This document shows positions 18,479 through 29,173 of a stretch of 47,337 nucleotides of DNA, one piece after another. The stretch is from Rhizobacter sp. (GTDB lineage Bacteria; Pseudomonadota; Gammaproteobacteria; Burkholderiales; Burkholderiaceae_C), in contig JAMLIM010000023.1 in NCBI GenBank assembly GCA_023954175.1, forward strand, positions 1 to 47,337, read 5' to 3'. The notes beneath the pieces are model-generated. The model saw nothing but the letters and a program-made list of their open reading frames with translations. It did not search any database and was not told where the DNA came from. A program made the translations under genes and the position numbers. Each line of letters opens with the position of its first letter. The stretch's first letter is position 1.

Positions 18479-19020
18479 GCGTGCGCAGCGCGCGGGGCAC
18501 GATCGCGGCGGCCTGGGTCGCCGCGCTGCTCCTGTCCGCCTGCGCGACGCGGATCGAACCGCTGGCGGCGGACACGATCTCCGGGCGCATGTCGGTGCGG
18601 GTCGAGAGCGCCGACGGCGGGACGCCGCGGACGCTCAGCGCGGCCTTCGAACTGTCGGGGGACGCCGTGCGCGGCACGCTGAGTCTGGCGACGCCGCTCG
18701 GCACCCAACTCGCGCAGGCGCGCTGGTCGCCGCAGCGGGCGACGCTTGTCACGCCAAAGGGCGAAGCGCAGTATCCCGACATGAACGCCCTGACGCGCGA
18801 ACTCGCGGGCGAGGCGCTGCCGATCGCCGCGTTCTTCGACTGGTTGCGCGGCCGGCCCTGGCCCGATGCACCGAGCACGCCCATGCCGCCGCCCGAAGAG
18901 GGCTTCTCGCAGCTCGGCTGGCAGGTCATGCTCGCGGGCATGGACCGGGGCGTGTTTGCCGCGCACCGCGACGCGGCGCCCGCGGTCAGCGTGCGCGCGG
19001 TGCTCGACCGACCGCAATGA
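18475..19020 (+). CDS. lolB: Outer-membrane lipoprotein receptor LolB
   Basis: A 181-residue lipoprotein that accepts lipoproteins from LolA and inserts them in the outer membrane. The start is GTG at 18475, overlapping the TPR stop (GTGA). The signal is followed by the lipobox LLSAC near residue 22. The mature part has the LolB barrel pattern, including GRMSVRV, the LGTQLAQARW strand and the GWQVMLAGMD end. Placement before ispE is the conserved betaproteobacterial arrangement. The sequence is divergent, as LolB usually is, but context and lipobox support the call. A second in-frame GTG at 18481 is an alternative start. Confidence 0.88.
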   Translation: MSVRSARGTIAAAWVAALLLSACATRIEPLAADTISGRMSVRVESADGGTPRTLSAAFELSGDAVRGTLSLATPLGTQLAQARWSPQRATLVTPKGEAQYPDMNALTRELAGEALPIAAFFDWLRGRPWPDAPSTPMPPPEEGFSQLGWQVMLAGMDRGVFAAHRDAAPAVSVRAVLDRPQ

Positions 19021-19895
19021 AGGCCCTCTACGACCTGCCGGCACCGGCCAAGCTGAACCTGTTCCTGCATGTGGTCGGCCGGCGCGCCGACGGCTATCAC
19101 CTGTTGCAGTCGGCGTTCCTGCTGATCGACTGGTGCGACACGCTGCACGTCGAACGCCGCAGCGATGGCCGCCTCGCGCGCCACGATCTCGGCGTGCCGC
19201 TGCCGGAGGACGACCTGTGCCTGCGCGCGGCGGCGGCGCTGCAGCGTGAAAGCGGCAGCACGCTCGGCGCCGACATCTCGATCGAGAAACGCCTGCCGAG
19301 CGGCGCCGGCATGGGCGGGGGGAGCTCCGATGCGGCGACGACCCTGCTCGCGCTGAACCGCCTGTGGTCGCTCGACTGGCCGCGTTCACGGCTGATGGCG
19401 CTCGGGCTCACGCTGGGCGCCGACGTGCCCTTCTTCCTCGGCGGCACGAACGCCTTCGTCGAGGGCATCGGCGAGCGGCTGACGCCTATCGATCTGCCAC
19501 GTCAATGGCTGGCGGTCGCCAAGCCGGCGGCCGGTGTGGCGACAAGCGCAATCTTCGCGAGCCCGATGCTGCGCCGCAATACCGAAGCCGTTATACTTGC
19601 GGGCTTTCTTGCAGACGCCAGCGCGCGCCATGGTTTTGGCTGCGGCAGCTTCGGGCGCAACGACATGCAGCCACCGGCCGAGAGCCAGTGCGCCGAGATT
19701 GCCGATGCGGCCCGATGGCTCGAAGCCCGTTTCGGCAACAGCCGCATGACGGGCTCCGGCAGCGCGGTGTTTGCAGGGGCAGGTACAGGCGCGCAGCCCG
19801 CCGGGCCGATGCCGGACAACCCGGCGCCAGGCTGGGTCACGCGCATGTGCCGAAGCCTGGAGCATCATCCCCTGCGGGATTTCGCCGAAGGTTGA
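19017..19895 (+). CDS. ispE: 4-(cytidine 5'-diphospho)-2-C-methyl-D-erythritol kinase
   Basis: A 292-residue GHMP kinase of the MEP isoprenoid pathway. N-terminal PAPAKLNLFLHVVGRRADGYH carries the substrate-binding Lys; the ATP loop is LPSGAGMGGGSSDAATTL. GADVPFFL with the catalytic Asp and the C-terminal GHMP motif MTGSGSAVFA are intact. The ATG at 19017 overlaps the lolB stop by 4 bp (ATGA). tRNA-Gln begins 42 bp after the stop. A short insertion near residue 210 (SFGRNDMQPPAES) includes the substrate-site Asn-Asp. Confidence 0.95.
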   Translation: MKALYDLPAPAKLNLFLHVVGRRADGYHLLQSAFLLIDWCDTLHVERRSDGRLARHDLGVPLPEDDLCLRAAAALQRESGSTLGADISIEKRLPSGAGMGGGSSDAATTLLALNRLWSLDWPRSRLMALGLTLGADVPFFLGGTNAFVEGIGERLTPIDLPRQWLAVAKPAAGVATSAIFASPMLRRNTEAVILAGFLADASARHGFGCGSFGRNDMQPPAESQCAEIADAARWLEARFGNSRMTGSGSAVFAGAGTGAQPAGPMPDNPAPGWVTRMCRSLEHHPLRDFAEG

Positions 19896-19937
19896 GAACG
19901 CGTTTTCAGGTTCGCCGCGCGAGCGGTGGACCGGTGT

Positions 19938-20014
19938 AGGGGAGTCGCCAAGCTGGTTAAGGCATCGGATTTTGATTCCGACATGCGAAGGTTCGAATCC
20001 TTCCTCCCCTGCCA
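19938..20014 (+). tRNA. tRNA-Gln (TTG)
   Basis: A 77-nt cloverleaf with encoded CCA at 20012-20014. The acceptor stem AGGGGAG/CTCCCCT is fully paired, the anticodon is TTG in the loop TTTTGAT, and the T arm is GAAGG TTCGAAT CCTTC. It sits between ispE and prs, the standard location in betaproteobacteria, and may be processed from the same transcript. Confidence 0.96.
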
Positions 20015-20096
20015 GAAATTCTGTTGCCATATCCGCGCGCCTGACGGCGCACCGCTTGCTGCCGACGGCCCACCCTGCGGCTGAAACGGAGTCGAC

Positions 20097-21059
20097 GTGC
20101 TCTTCAACACCGTCCTGTTCACCGGCAACGCGAACCCGGCGCTCGCGCAGGAGATGGCTGCGCGCCTCTCGATCGAGCTCGGCCGCGCCTCGGTCGGGCG
20201 CTTCTCGGACGGCGAGGTCGACGTCGAGATCAACCAGAACGTGCGCGCACGCGACATGTTCATCGTCCAGCCGACCTGCGCGCCGACCAACGAGAACCTG
20301 ATGGAGCTGTGCATCATGGTCGATGCACTGAAGCGCGCCTCCGCGCGCCGCATCACGGCCGTCATCCCCTACTTCGGCTATGCCCGGCAGGATCGCCGGC
20401 CGCGTTCACGCCGGGTGCCGATCAGCGCGAAAGTGGTCGCCAACATGCTCGAGGCGGTCGGGGTCGAGCGGCTGCTGACGATGGACCTGCACGCCGACCA
20501 GATCCAGGGCTTCTTCAACATCCCGGTCGACAACATCTACGCCTCGCCGGTGCTGCTGTCGGACCTGAAGAGCAAGAACTACCAGGACCTGGTCGTCGTC
20601 TCGCCGGACGTCGGCGGTGTGGTGCGCGCGCGGGCGCTTGCCAAGCAGCTCGGCTGCGAGCTCGCGATCATCGACAAGCGGCGGCCGCGCGCCAACGTGT
20701 CCGAGGTGATGCACGTGATCGGCGACATCGAAGGCCGCAACTGCGTCATCATGGACGACATGATCGACACCGCCGGCACGCTCGTGAAGGCGGCCGAGGT
20801 GCTGAAGGAGCGCGGCGCGCTCAAGGTCTTCGCCTACTGCACGCACCCGGTGTTCTCGGGCCCGGCGGTCGAGCGCATCAAGGCCTCGCAGATCGACGAG
20901 GTCGTCATCACGAACACGATTCCGCTGAACGAGGCCGGCCGCGCCTGCCCCAAGATCCGCCAGCTCTCGGTCGCCTCGCTCTTTGCCGAGACGATCCGCC
21001 GCATTTCAGACGGCGAGTCCGTCACATCGCTTTTCTCGGACCAGAACGTCAGCTTCTGA
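20097..21059 (+). CDS. prs: Ribose-phosphate pyrophosphokinase
   Basis: A 320-residue PRPP synthase, which makes the precursor of purines, pyrimidines, NAD and histidine. Family blocks are [61 protein letters not shown] and the PRPP loop [10 protein letters not shown]. The start is GTG at 20097 with a CGGAG ribosome site about 10 bp upstream; no nearby ATG fits. Its product feeds HisG, encoded later in the window. A hairpin with a T-run follows the gene. Confidence 0.96.
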   Translation: MLFNTVLFTGNANPALAQEMAARLSIELGRASVGRFSDGEVDVEINQNVRARDMFIVQPTCAPTNENLMELCIMVDALKRASARRITAVIPYFGYARQDRRPRSRRVPISAKVVANMLEAVGVERLLTMDLHADQIQGFFNIPVDNIYASPVLLSDLKSKNYQDLVVVSPDVGGVVRARALAKQLGCELAIIDKRRPRANVSEVMHVIGDIEGRNCVIMDDMIDTAGTLVKAAEVLKERGALKVFAYCTHPVFSGPAVERIKASQIDEVVITNTIPLNEAGRACPKIRQLSVASLFAETIRRISDGESVTSLFSDQNVSF

Positions 21060-21072
21060 GCCGTGAATCCCT

Positions 21073-21100
21073 GGGCGGCGCCTGCAAGGGCCGCCCTTTT
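21073..21100 (+). terminator. Hairpin with T-run after prs
   Basis: GGGCGGC (21073-21079) pairs with GCCGCCC (21090-21096), followed by TTTT. It lies 13 bp after the prs stop and 68 bp before rplY. It could end or attenuate transcription between prs and rplY. Confidence 0.65.
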
Positions 21101-21167
21101 CGCGAGTCGCAAGACTCGATCCCACGGGGAGCCTGGTCGCGGGCCCCCGGCCATTTTGGAGAACGCA

Positions 21168-21833
21168 ATGAAATTCGTCGCTTACGAGCGCACCAAGCAG
21201 GGGACCGGAGCGAGCCGCCGCCTGCGCAATGCCGCCAAGGTCCCGGGCATCGTCTATGGCGCGGGCACGCCGACCATGATCGAGCTCGACCACAACGCGC
21301 TCTTCTTCGCGCTGAAGAAGGAGGCCTTCCACAGTTCGCTGCTCGAGATGGAACTCGGCGGCAAGACCCAGACCGTGCTGCTGCGCGACTACTCGATGCA
21401 CGCCTTCAAGCCGATCGTGATGCACGTGGACTTCCAGCGCATCGACGAGAAGACGACGCTGCGCAAGCGCGTGCCGCTGCACTTCGTCAACGAGGAAATC
21501 TCGGAGGCCGTGAAGACCGACAAGTGCGTCATCAACAAGGCGATGAGCGAGATCGAGATCGAATGCCTGGCGACGAAGCTGCCCGAGCACATCACGATCG
21601 ACCTCGCGGACATGAAGAAGGGCGACACGATCCACGCCCGCGACCTGAAGCTCGACGAAGGCATCAAGCTCGTGCGCCATGGCCGCACCAACATCACGAT
21701 CGTGAGCGCGGTGGCGCCGCGTGTCGAGGCCGAGGAGGTCGAAGCCGATGCAACCGCGGCGGTGGCCGCGGCTGCACCCGTTGCCGAGGCCAAGGGCAAG
21801 GCGCCCGCCAAGGAAAAGCAGAACAAGAAGTAA
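21168..21833 (+). CDS. rplY: 50S ribosomal protein L25/Ctc (two-domain form)
   Basis: A 221-residue TL5/CTC-type L25 that binds 5S rRNA. The N-terminal L25 domain includes [20 protein letters not shown] and the all-beta C-terminal domain follows from about residue 95 ([16 protein letters not shown]). The tail is Ala/Lys-rich ([13 protein letters not shown]). I chose the ATG at 21168, just before [11 protein letters not shown], because the longer open frame to 21063 is not family-like and crosses the preceding terminator. A strong terminator follows at 21906. Confidence 0.95.
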   Translation: MKFVAYERTKQGTGASRRLRNAAKVPGIVYGAGTPTMIELDHNALFFALKKEAFHSSLLEMELGGKTQTVLLRDYSMHAFKPIVMHVDFQRIDEKTTLRKRVPLHFVNEEISEAVKTDKCVINKAMSEIEIECLATKLPEHITIDLADMKKGDTIHARDLKLDEGIKLVRHGRTNITIVSAVAPRVEAEEVEADATAAVAAAAPVAEAKGKAPAKEKQNKK

Positions 21834-21905
21834 ATGCGCCCGCCGGTTATCCCGGCGTGCCCTCGGCGCACCCGGTATCTGCCGGGCTTGCCGAGCACAT
21901 TTTCC

Positions 21906-21929
21906 AGCCCCGCATCCGCGGGGCTTTTT
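21906..21929 (+). terminator. Rho-independent terminator after rplY
   Basis: AGCCCCGC (21906-21913), loop ATCC and GCGGGGCT (21918-21925) form a perfect 8-bp stem followed by four further T. It lies 73 bp after the rplY stop. It also argues against starting pth at the ATG at 21931. Confidence 0.85.
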
Positions 21930-21957
21930 CATGGCCGCGACATTCGATAATCGACCG

Positions 21958-22593
21958 ATGATTCGTCTCCTTGTCGGGCTCGGCAACCCGGGGCCTGAAT
22001 ACGCTGGCACGCGACACAACGCCGGCTTCTGGTGGCTCGATGCCGTGGCGCACGCATTGCCGGCGACGCTCGCGCCGGAACGCAGCTACTTCGGCAGCGT
22101 CGCGCGCGTGAACCGGCCCGCCGGGCCGCTGTGGCTGCTCGCGCCGATGACCTACATGAACCTGTCGGGCAAAGCGGTCGCGCCGCTCGCGCGCTTCTTC
22201 AAGATCGAGGCGAGCGAGATCCTCGTCGCGCACGACGAGCTCGACCTTCTGCCGGGGCAGGTTCGCCTGAAACAGGGCGGCAGCGCCGCCGGCCACAACG
22301 GCCTGAAGGACATCCAGGCGCAACTCGGCACGCCCGATTTCTGGCGCCTGCGCCTGGGCATCGGCCACCCGGGCATCAAGTCCGAGGTCGCGGACTACGT
22401 CCTGCGCAAGCCCGCACCGGACGATCGCGAGGCGATCGAAAAGAGCATCGAGCGGTCGCTGACCGCGCTCGACGCCCTGCTCGCCGGCGAGATGGACCGT
22501 GCCATGATGAAGCTGCACGCCAGGCCGCAGCGGCCCAAGCCGCCCCGACCGGCCGACGCGCCGGAGCCACCGTCGAAGGAGCCGACGTCATGA
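21958..22593 (+). CDS. pth: Peptidyl-tRNA hydrolase
   Basis: A 211-residue enzyme that recycles peptidyl-tRNA released from stalled ribosomes. Conserved parts are [24 protein letters not shown] with the catalytic His, [18 protein letters not shown] with the key Asp, and [12 protein letters not shown]. The C-terminus has a Pro/Lys-rich extension. The ATG at 21958 gives the family-standard N-terminus. Its stop overlaps the next gene by 4 bp (ATGA), so the two are likely coupled. Confidence 0.95.
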   Translation: MIRLLVGLGNPGPEYAGTRHNAGFWWLDAVAHALPATLAPERSYFGSVARVNRPAGPLWLLAPMTYMNLSGKAVAPLARFFKIEASEILVAHDELDLLPGQVRLKQGGSAAGHNGLKDIQAQLGTPDFWRLRLGIGHPGIKSEVADYVLRKPAPDDREAIEKSIERSLTALDALLAGEMDRAMMKLHARPQRPKPPRPADAPEPPSKEPTS

Positions 22594-23015
22594 GATCCCT
22601 CTGTCTTGCCGCGGCCGCGCTCGCGATCTGCTTCGGCGCCGCGGCGCAGAAGATCTACCGCTGCGGGCCGGACGGCCGCATCTATCAGCAGGCCCCCTGC
22701 ACCGAAGGCAAGGCGATCAACGCGGCCGACGACCGCACGCCCGAGCAGCGCGCAGCGGCGCAGGACCTGGCCGCGAGCGAGGCACGCCGCGCCGCACAGT
22801 TCGACCGCGACAACGCGCCGGCGTCCGCGCCCGAGGGCCGCAAGGCCAAACCACCCAAGGCGCCGCCGGCAGCCGTTGCGGGCGGCGCGGGCAGTGCAGC
22901 ATCGGCGCCGAAAAAGGGCAAGCCTCCCGCGCAGGACCCTTCCAAGCCGCTCACGGTGCGCCTGCCGGCCAAGCCGAAGGCCACCACGTCAGCGGCGCCG
23001 GGTGCATCGAAGTAG
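22590..23015 (+). CDS. Secreted DUF4124-like protein
   Basis: A 141-residue protein with a Sec signal peptide ([17 protein letters not shown], cut before QKIY). The mature start resembles a DUF4124 domain: [17 protein letters not shown], with two cysteines that could form a disulfide. The rest is Ala/Pro/Lys-rich low complexity, probably disordered. DUF4124 proteins are periplasmic with no known function. It overlaps pth by 4 bp, an arrangement that suggests co-expression. Confidence 0.8.
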   Translation: MRSLCLAAAALAICFGAAAQKIYRCGPDGRIYQQAPCTEGKAINAADDRTPEQRAAAQDLAASEARRAAQFDRDNAPASAPEGRKAKPPKAPPAAVAGGAGSAASAPKKGKPPAQDPSKPLTVRLPAKPKATTSAAPGASK

Positions 23016-23068
23016 AGCGCAGCGGTGCGTCGTAGCGCGCGACGGAGACCGGTGACGCCTGTGCGCGC

Positions 23069-23888
<820 letters not shown>

Positions 23889-23939
23889 GACTCGCTCCTT
23901 CCGGCAATGGGTCGGCGCTGCGACCGGTCCGCGTAGAGT

Positions 23940-24563
23940 TTAGCCGCCGTCCGCAACCGTCGCCGGCACGACCTCCGCCGGCACGACCACCGCCGGGCGC
24001 CGCAGCAGATGCGAATGCACGTTGCCGGCGCGGGCATGCCGGTGCGGCAAGAGTCCAAGCTCGTCCAACAACCCGGCGGGACATTGCTCGGACGCCTCGA
24101 GATAGATGAAGCCTTCGGGCACGACCAGCCGCACGGCGTGCGTCAGCGCTTCGACGAAGAGGCCGGCATCGAACGGCGGATCGATGAAGACGAGGTCGAA
24201 CCGCGCCGCTTCGCAGCGCCTCATCCAGGCCATCGCATCGGCCGCCTCGACGCGCACCTCGACCGCCTTCAGGCGTTGCTGCGCCTTGCGGAGTTCCTCG
24301 GCGAGCCTGGCGTCGCGCTCGACCAGCACCACTTCGGCAGCGCCGCGCGAAGCGGCCTCGAAACCGAGCGCACCGCTGCCGGCAAAAGCGTCCAGGCAAC
24401 GCCAGCCGGAAAGGTCCTGGCCGAGCCAGTTGAAGAGCGTCTCGCGCACCCGGTTCGGCGTCGGCCGCAGACCGGGACGGTCGAGCACGACGAGGCGGCT
24501 GCGCTTCCAGCGCCCGCCGATGATGCGCACCTCGTGCGCCGGACCGCGCCGGGGCCCGCTCAC
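23940..24563 (-). CDS. rsmD: 16S rRNA (guanine-966-N2)-methyltransferase RsmD
   Basis: A 207-residue class I methyltransferase that modifies G966 of 16S rRNA. The start [12 protein letters not shown] and [16 protein letters not shown] are family hallmarks; the SAM motif is [20 protein letters not shown] and the catalytic motif is DPPF (FIDPPFDAG). The start is GTG at 24563, overlapping the hisF stop (GTGA). This position, usually held by hisI in related genomes, suggests that hisI/hisE have moved elsewhere. The C-terminal tail is Val/Ala/Pro-rich. Confidence 0.93.
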   Translation of the reverse strand: MSGPRRGPAHEVRIIGGRWKRSRLVVLDRPGLRPTPNRVRETLFNWLGQDLSGWRCLDAFAGSGALGFEAASRGAAEVVLVERDARLAEELRKAQQRLKAVEVRVEAADAMAWMRRCEAARFDLVFIDPPFDAGLFVEALTHAVRLVVPEGFIYLEASEQCPAGLLDELGLLPHRHARAGNVHSHLLRRPAVVVPAEVVPATVADGG

Positions 24564-25339
24564 AGGCGCACCGGGATGCCGTGCGCCGCCATCAGCGCCT
24601 TCGCCTCGCCCACCGTGTGATGCCCGTAGTGGAAGATGCTCGCCGCGAGCACCGCATCGGCGCCGCCGAGCCGTATGCCGTCGACCAGGTGCTCGAGCGT
24701 GCCGACACCGCCGGAGGCGATCACCGGCACGCTGACCGCATCGCTCACCGCGCGCGTCAGTTCGTGGTCGAAGCCGACGCGGGTGCCGTCGCGGTCCATG
24801 CTCGTGAGCAGGATTTCGCCGGCGCCGCAGGCTGCCATCTGGCGCGCCCAGCCGACGGCGTCGATGTGCACGTTCTTGCGTCCGCCGTGGGTGTAGACAT
24901 CCCAGCCCGGCCCCTTGGCGGCCAGGTCGTCGCCGACGCGCCGCTTGGCGTCGATCGCGACGACGATGCACTGCGCGCCGTACCTGGCCGAGGCGTCGCG
25001 GATCACCTGCGGGTCGGCAACGGCCGCCGAGTTGAAGCTCACCTTGTCGGCACCGGCGTTGAGCAGGCGGCGCACGTCCTCGACGCCGCGCACGCCGCCG
25101 CCGACGGTGAGCGGGATGAACACCTGCGCCGCGACGGCCTCGATGATGTGCAGGATGAGGTCGCGGCCGTCGCTCGTCGCCGTGATGTCGAGGAATGTCA
25201 GCTCGTCGGCGCCCTGCTCGTTGTAGCGGGCCGCGATCTCGACCGGATCGCCGGCGTCGCGCAGTTCGACGAAATTGACGCCCTTGACGACGCGGCCGCC
25301 GGTGACGTCGAGGCAGGGAATGATGCGTTTGGCGAGCAT
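24560..25339 (-). CDS. hisF: Imidazole glycerol phosphate synthase, cyclase subunit
   Basis: A 259-residue (beta-alpha)8 barrel that forms imidazole glycerol phosphate and AICAR with HisH ammonia. Catalytic Asp residues are in [12 protein letters not shown] (about residue 11) and VVAIDAKR (about 130); phosphate loops VGGGVR and ASGGVG are present. I chose the ATG at 25339 ([10 protein letters not shown]). The gene is separated from hisA by an antisense CHRD gene, so it probably needs its own promoter in the 85-bp divergent gap. It overlaps rsmD by 4 bp. Confidence 0.96.
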   Translation of the reverse strand: MLAKRIIPCLDVTGGRVVKGVNFVELRDAGDPVEIAARYNEQGADELTFLDITATSDGRDLILHIIEAVAAQVFIPLTVGGGVRGVEDVRRLLNAGADKVSFNSAAVADPQVIRDASARYGAQCIVVAIDAKRRVGDDLAAKGPGWDVYTHGGRKNVHIDAVGWARQMAACGAGEILLTSMDRDGTRVGFDHELTRAVSDAVSVPVIASGGVGTLEHLVDGIRLGGADAVLAASIFHYGHHTVGEAKALMAAHGIPVRL

Positions 25340-25366
25340 AGGGGATGGCGGCTGAGGCGAGGATCG

Positions 25367-25372
25367 ACTATA
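25367..25372 (-). promoter_or_regulatory. Possible -10 box for hisF
   Basis: On the minus strand TATAGT (25372 to 25367) lies 28 bp upstream of the hisF start codon, in the divergent gap with the CHRD gene. The matching -35 region (near 25390-25395) is poor. A promoter is expected here because the upstream his genes are cut off by an opposing gene. Confidence 0.3.
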
Positions 25373-25424
25373 CCGACCAGCGCCGCGCCTTCCGCGGTGC
25401 CCTCGCGCCTGAAAGGAGTCTCGC

Positions 25425-26030
25425 ATGTCCATCACAAGATCCCTCGCTGCCGCCCTGCTCGCCTGCGCCGTCGCGCTGCCCGTGGCGGCGAGTCAAAGCG
25501 TCTACTACGCCACCCTGTCGGGTGCGAACGAATCGCCCCCCAACGCATCGCCTGGCACCGGCTGGGCCCGGGTGACGATCGACGTCGTCTCGACCACGAA
25601 AACGATGCGCGTCGAGGCCTCGTTCAGCGGATTGCTGGGCACGTCGACGGCTTCGCACATCCACTGCTGCACCGCGTCGCCCGACAGCGGCAACGCCGGT
25701 GTCGCCACCCAGACGCCGACCTTTGTCGGCTTCCCGCTCGGCGTGACCTCCGGCACCTATGACAACACGTTCGACATGACCCTGGACAGCAGCTACAACC
25801 CCGCCTTCATCACCGCCAACGGCGGCACGCCCGGCAGCGCGTTCAATGCGCTCACCGCCGGGCTCGATGCGAACAGGGCCTACTTCAATCTCCACTCCAG
25901 CGAGTTTGGCGGCGGCGAGATCCGGGGCTTCCTGCATCCGGTGCCCGAGCCCGAAACCTATGCGCTGATGCTGCTCGGCCTCGCGGCGGTCGGCGCCGTC
26001 ACCCGGCGGCGGCGGGCGCGGGCCTCCTGA
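25425..26030 (+). CDS. CHRD-domain protein with PEP-CTERM sorting signal
   Basis: A 201-residue exported protein. A signal peptide ([18 protein letters not shown]) is followed by a CHRD domain, recognisable from [13 protein letters not shown], the [10 protein letters not shown] strand and the [18 protein letters not shown] end. The C-terminus is a PEP-CTERM anchor: [14 protein letters not shown], a hydrophobic helix and [16 protein letters not shown] proteins are processed by exosortase, which is not in this window, and are linked to exopolysaccharide producers. A good ribosome site (AAAGGAG) precedes the ATG. The gene lies antisense inside the his cluster, divergent from hisF and converging on hisA 13 bp away. 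Confidence 0.9.
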   Translation: MSITRSLAAALLACAVALPVAASQSVYYATLSGANESPPNASPGTGWARVTIDVVSTTKTMRVEASFSGLLGTSTASHIHCCTASPDSGNAGVATQTPTFVGFPLGVTSGTYDNTFDMTLDSSYNPAFITANGGTPGSAFNALTAGLDANRAYFNLHSSEFGGGEIRGFLHPVPEPETYALMLLGLAAVGAVTRRRRARAS

Positions 26031-26043
26031 GGCCGGAAGGCGC

Positions 26044-26790
26044 TCAGTCGGCGTCGGCGAGTTCGTCGGCGCGCGCCTGCGCGACGGCGAAGTCCAGGTC
26101 ACCGGTGTAGATCGAGCGGCCGCAGATCACGCCCGTGATGCCTTCGTGCTCGACGGCGCACAGCCGCTCGACGTCCGCCAGGTCGCTCAGCCCGCCCGAG
26201 GCGATCACCGGGATCGTCAGCGCCTGCGCGAGCTTGACGGTCGCCTCGACGTTGATGCCCGAGAGCATGCCGTCGCGCCCGATGTCGGTGTAGATCACGC
26301 CCTCGACGCCGTAGTCCTCGAACTTCTTCGCCAGGTCGACGACCTCGTGGCCGGTGAGCTTGCTCCAGCCGTCGGTCGCGACCTTGCCGTCCTTGGCGTC
26401 GAGGCCGACGATGATGTGGCCGCCGAAGGCGCTGCAGGCGTCGTGCAGGAAGCCGGGCTTCTTCACCGCCGCGGTGCCGATGATGATGAAGGACAGGCCG
26501 TCATCGAGGTAGCGCTCGATCGTGTCGAGGTCGCGGATGCCGCCGCCGAGTTGCACCGGGATCTCGTCGCCGACTTCGGCGAGGATCGCGCGGATCGCGG
26601 CCTCGTTGACGGGTTTGCCCGCGAAGGCGCCGTTCAGGTCGACCAGGTGCAGGCGCCGCGCACCGGCATCGACCCAGCGCCTCGCCATCGCCGCCGGGTC
26701 TTCGCCGAAGGTGGTCGAGGCGCTCATGTCGCCCTGCTTCAGGCGGACGCACTTGCCGTCCTTGAGGTCGATCGCGGGTATCAGCAGCAT
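26044..26790 (-). CDS. hisA: ProFAR isomerase HisA
   Basis: A 248-residue (beta-alpha)8 barrel, 1-(5-phosphoribosyl)-5-[(5-phosphoribosylamino)methylideneamino]imidazole-4-carboxamide isomerase. Catalytic Asp residues lie in [14 protein letters not shown] (residue 8) and [10 protein letters not shown] (about 130); phosphate loops LGGGIRD and ASGGLSD are present. I chose the ATG at 26790 because MLLIPAIDL is the family N-terminus. It follows hisH by 37 bp. Downstream, the operon is interrupted by the convergent CHRD gene. Confidence 0.96.
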   Translation of the reverse strand: MLLIPAIDLKDGKCVRLKQGDMSASTTFGEDPAAMARRWVDAGARRLHLVDLNGAFAGKPVNEAAIRAILAEVGDEIPVQLGGGIRDLDTIERYLDDGLSFIIIGTAAVKKPGFLHDACSAFGGHIIVGLDAKDGKVATDGWSKLTGHEVVDLAKKFEDYGVEGVIYTDIGRDGMLSGINVEATVKLAQALTIPVIASGGLSDLADVERLCAVEHEGITGVICGRSIYTGDLDFAVAQARADELADAD

Positions 26791-26827
26791 GGCCGGAGTT
26801 CTTGAGTGGAACGGGGGCGGGACGGGT

Positions 26828-27487
26828 TCAGGGCTTCCAGTGCAGGAAGTTGCGGTACAGCTGCAGGCCGTGCGCCGCGCTCTTCTCGGGATGGAACTGG
26901 GTGGCGAAAATGTTATCGCGTGCCACCGCGCTGGTAAAGCGCGCGCCGTAGTCGGTCTCGCCGACGCTGTGGCGCGCGTCCGACGGCCGCGCGTAGTAGC
27001 TGTGCACGAAGTAGAACCAGGCGCCGTCGGGCACGCCGACCCAGAGCGGATGCGGCTCGCGGCCGTGCGCGGTCTGCACGACGCGGTTCCAGCCCATCTG
27101 CGGCACCTTGTAGCGGCTGCCATCGGGCTGCAGACGGCCTTCGAGCTCGAAGCGAAGCACCTCGCCGCCGATCAGCGCGAGGCCCGGGGTCGGGCCCTCG
27201 GCGCTGCGATCGAAGAGCATTTGCATGCCGACGCATACGCCCATCAGCGGCTTCGTGGCCGCCGCTTCGAGCACTGCGCCCAGCAGGCCGGAGTCGCGCA
27301 GCTCGCGCATGCAGTCGGGCATCGCGCCCTGGCCCGGCAGCACGACGCGCTCGGCGGCGCGCACCGCGTCGGGCTGCGAGGTGACGACGACCTCGAGCCC
27401 GGTCCCTGCCGCCACATGCAGCACGGCCTGCGACACCGAGCGCAGATTGCCCATGCCGTAGTCGACCACGGCGACGCTACGCTTCAT
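26828..27487 (-). CDS. hisH: Imidazole glycerol phosphate synthase, glutamine amidotransferase subunit
   Basis: A 219-residue class I glutaminase supplying ammonia to HisF. The nucleophile elbow GVCVGMQ holds the catalytic Cys, and FHPEKS holds the His-Glu pair; [11 protein letters not shown] and [11 protein letters not shown] are family blocks. It starts 1 bp after the hisB stop. No marC-like gene lies between hisB and hisH, unlike in some Burkholderia. Confidence 0.96.
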   Translation of the reverse strand: MKRSVAVVDYGMGNLRSVSQAVLHVAAGTGLEVVVTSQPDAVRAAERVVLPGQGAMPDCMRELRDSGLLGAVLEAAATKPLMGVCVGMQMLFDRSAEGPTPGLALIGGEVLRFELEGRLQPDGSRYKVPQMGWNRVVQTAHGREPHPLWVGVPDGAWFYFVHSYYARPSDARHSVGETDYGARFTSAVARDNIFATQFHPEKSAAHGLQLYRNFLHWKP

Positions 27488-27488
27488 C

Positions 27489-28082
27489 TCAGAGGCTACC
27501 CTTGGTCGAGGGAATCACGCCGGCCGCGCGCGGGTCGGGGCTGAGCGCCATGCGCAGCGCGCGCGCGAAGGCCTTGAACACGGTCTCGCACTGATGGTGC
27601 GCGTTGTCGCCCTTGAGGTTGTCGATGTGCAGCGTGACGAGCGCATGGTTCGCGAAGCCCTGGAAAAACTCGAACGCAAGCTGGCTGTCGAAGCCGCCGA
27701 TCATGCCGGCCTTGAACGGCACATGCATGTGCAGCCCGGGGCGGCCCGAGAAGTCGACGACGACGCGGCTCAGCGCTTCGTCGAGCGGCACGTAGGCGTG
27801 GCCGTAGCGCGTGAGCCCGGCCTTGTCGCCGACCGCCTGCGCGACCGCCTGCCCGAGGGTGATGCCGACATCTTCCACCGTGTGATGGCCGTCGATGTGC
27901 AGATCGCCCTTGGCGTCGATCTCGAGGTCGATCAGGCCGTGGCGCGCGACCTGGTCGAGCATGTGGTCGAAGAAGCCGATGCCGGTCGCGAGCTTCGCGG
28001 CACCGCTGCCGTCGAGGTCGACCCGCACGCGGATCTGCGTTTCCTTCGTGTTGCGCTGGATCTCGGCGATGCGGTGTTGCAT
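27489..28082 (-). CDS. hisB: Imidazoleglycerol-phosphate dehydratase
   Basis: A 197-residue monofunctional HisB (no phosphatase domain). Metal-binding motifs are [11 protein letters not shown] and [23 protein letters not shown] and the C-terminal [10 protein letters not shown] are typical. The ATG at 28082 gives the standard N-terminus [19 protein letters not shown]. It is placed 2 bp downstream of hisC. Histidinol phosphatase is therefore expected elsewhere. Confidence 0.96.
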   Translation of the reverse strand: MQHRIAEIQRNTKETQIRVRVDLDGSGAAKLATGIGFFDHMLDQVARHGLIDLEIDAKGDLHIDGHHTVEDVGITLGQAVAQAVGDKAGLTRYGHAYVPLDEALSRVVVDFSGRPGLHMHVPFKAGMIGGFDSQLAFEFFQGFANHALVTLHIDNLKGDNAHHQCETVFKAFARALRMALSPDPRAAGVIPSTKGSL

Positions 28083-28084
28083 GG

Positions 28085-29173
28085 CTACAGGCTCGCTTTC
28101 AGGGCGTCGATCATCAGGGTGTTCTCGTCCGGCGTGCCGACCGTCAGGCGCAGGCAGTTCGCGAGCAGCGGATGCATGCCGGCGATGTGCTTGACGAGCA
28201 CGCCGCGCGACTTCATGCCCTCGAACGCGCGTTTCGAGTCCGGCACGCGCACGAGGATCATGTTCGCTTCGCTCGGGAACGGCGTCACGCCCGGCTGCGC
28301 GGCGAGCGCCGCCATGAGCCTGGCGCGCTCGCTGCGAAGGATCGTCGCCTGTGCGGCGAAGACGTCGGCATGCTCGAGCCCGAAGAGCGCCGTCTCTGCG
28401 TTGAGCGCGCTGACGTTGTACGGCGGGCTGACCTTGTCGATCTGTTCGATCAGCGCCGCGGCGCCCGCCATGTAACCGAGGCGCACGCCTGCGAGGCCGA
28501 ACTTGCTGAGCGTGCGCATCACGAGCACATGCGGGTGCGCGGCCATGCGCGGCATCCAGCTGCGCGAGGAGAACGGCTGATACGCCTCGTCGAACACGAC
28601 GAGCCCGTCCTGCGCGCCGACCGCTTCGACCACGCGCTCGACGATGCGCTCGTCGTAGAGGTTGCCGGTCGGGTTGTTCGGATAGGCGATGTAGGTGAGC
28701 GCCGGGCGTTCGCGCGCGATCGCATCGAGCATCGCCGCCTCGTCCAGTTCGAAGCGCGCCGTCAACGGCACGCCGATGAAGCGCAGGCCGCGCAGCCGGG
28801 CGGACAGCTCGTAGAGCACGAAGCCCGGCAGCGGCGCGAGCACCGCCGCGCCCGGAACGTTGCAGGCGACGGAGAGCAGGTCGATCAATTCGTCCGAGCC
28901 GTTGCCGACCATCACGCTGCAGCCTGCGGGCACGTCGAAATGCCTGGCGAGCGCCGCGCAAAGCTCGGGCTTGCCGATCGGATAGCGGTTGATCGCGACG
29001 CGCGCGAGGCGCTCACCGAGCGCACGCTGCAGTTCGGCGGGCAGCGCGAAGGGGTTCTCCATCGCGTCGAGCTTGACCATGCCCGCGCTCGGCTGGATCG
29101 CGTAGGCGGCGCTCGACTGCACGTCCTGACGGATCGTGCGCGCGATGCGGCGCGCGAGGTCGTCGGTCGTCAT
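28085..29173 (-). CDS. hisC: Histidinol-phosphate aminotransferase
   Basis: A 362-residue PLP-dependent class II aminotransferase converting imidazole acetol phosphate and glutamate to histidinol phosphate. Visible are [35 protein letters not shown] and the PLP Lys in [15 protein letters not shown]. The start overlaps the end of the HisD-GNAT fusion by 4 bp (ATGA), so translation is coupled to the fusion. This fixes the fusion stop as the normal end of the upstream gene. Confidence 0.96.
   Translation of the reverse strand: MTTDDLARRIARTIRQDVQSSAAYAIQPSAGMVKLDAMENPFALPAELQRALGERLARVAINRYPIGKPELCAALARHFDVPAGCSVMVGNGSDELIDLLSVACNVPGAAVLAPLPGFVLYELSARLRGLRFIGVPLTARFELDEAAMLDAIARERPALTYIAYPNNPTGNLYDERIVERVVEAVGAQDGLVVFDEAYQPFSSRSWMPRMAAHPHVLVMRTLSKFGLAGVRLGYMAGAAALIEQIDKVSPPYNVSALNAETALFGLEHADVFAAQATILRSERARLMAALAAQPGVTPFPSEANMILVRVPDSKRAFEGMKSRGVLVKHIAGMHPLLANCLRLTVGTPDENTLMIDALKASL

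Noticed and set aside
21931-21957. Earlier ATG for pth
   Set aside because: It would begin right at the end of the rplY terminator and adds nine residues not typical of the family.
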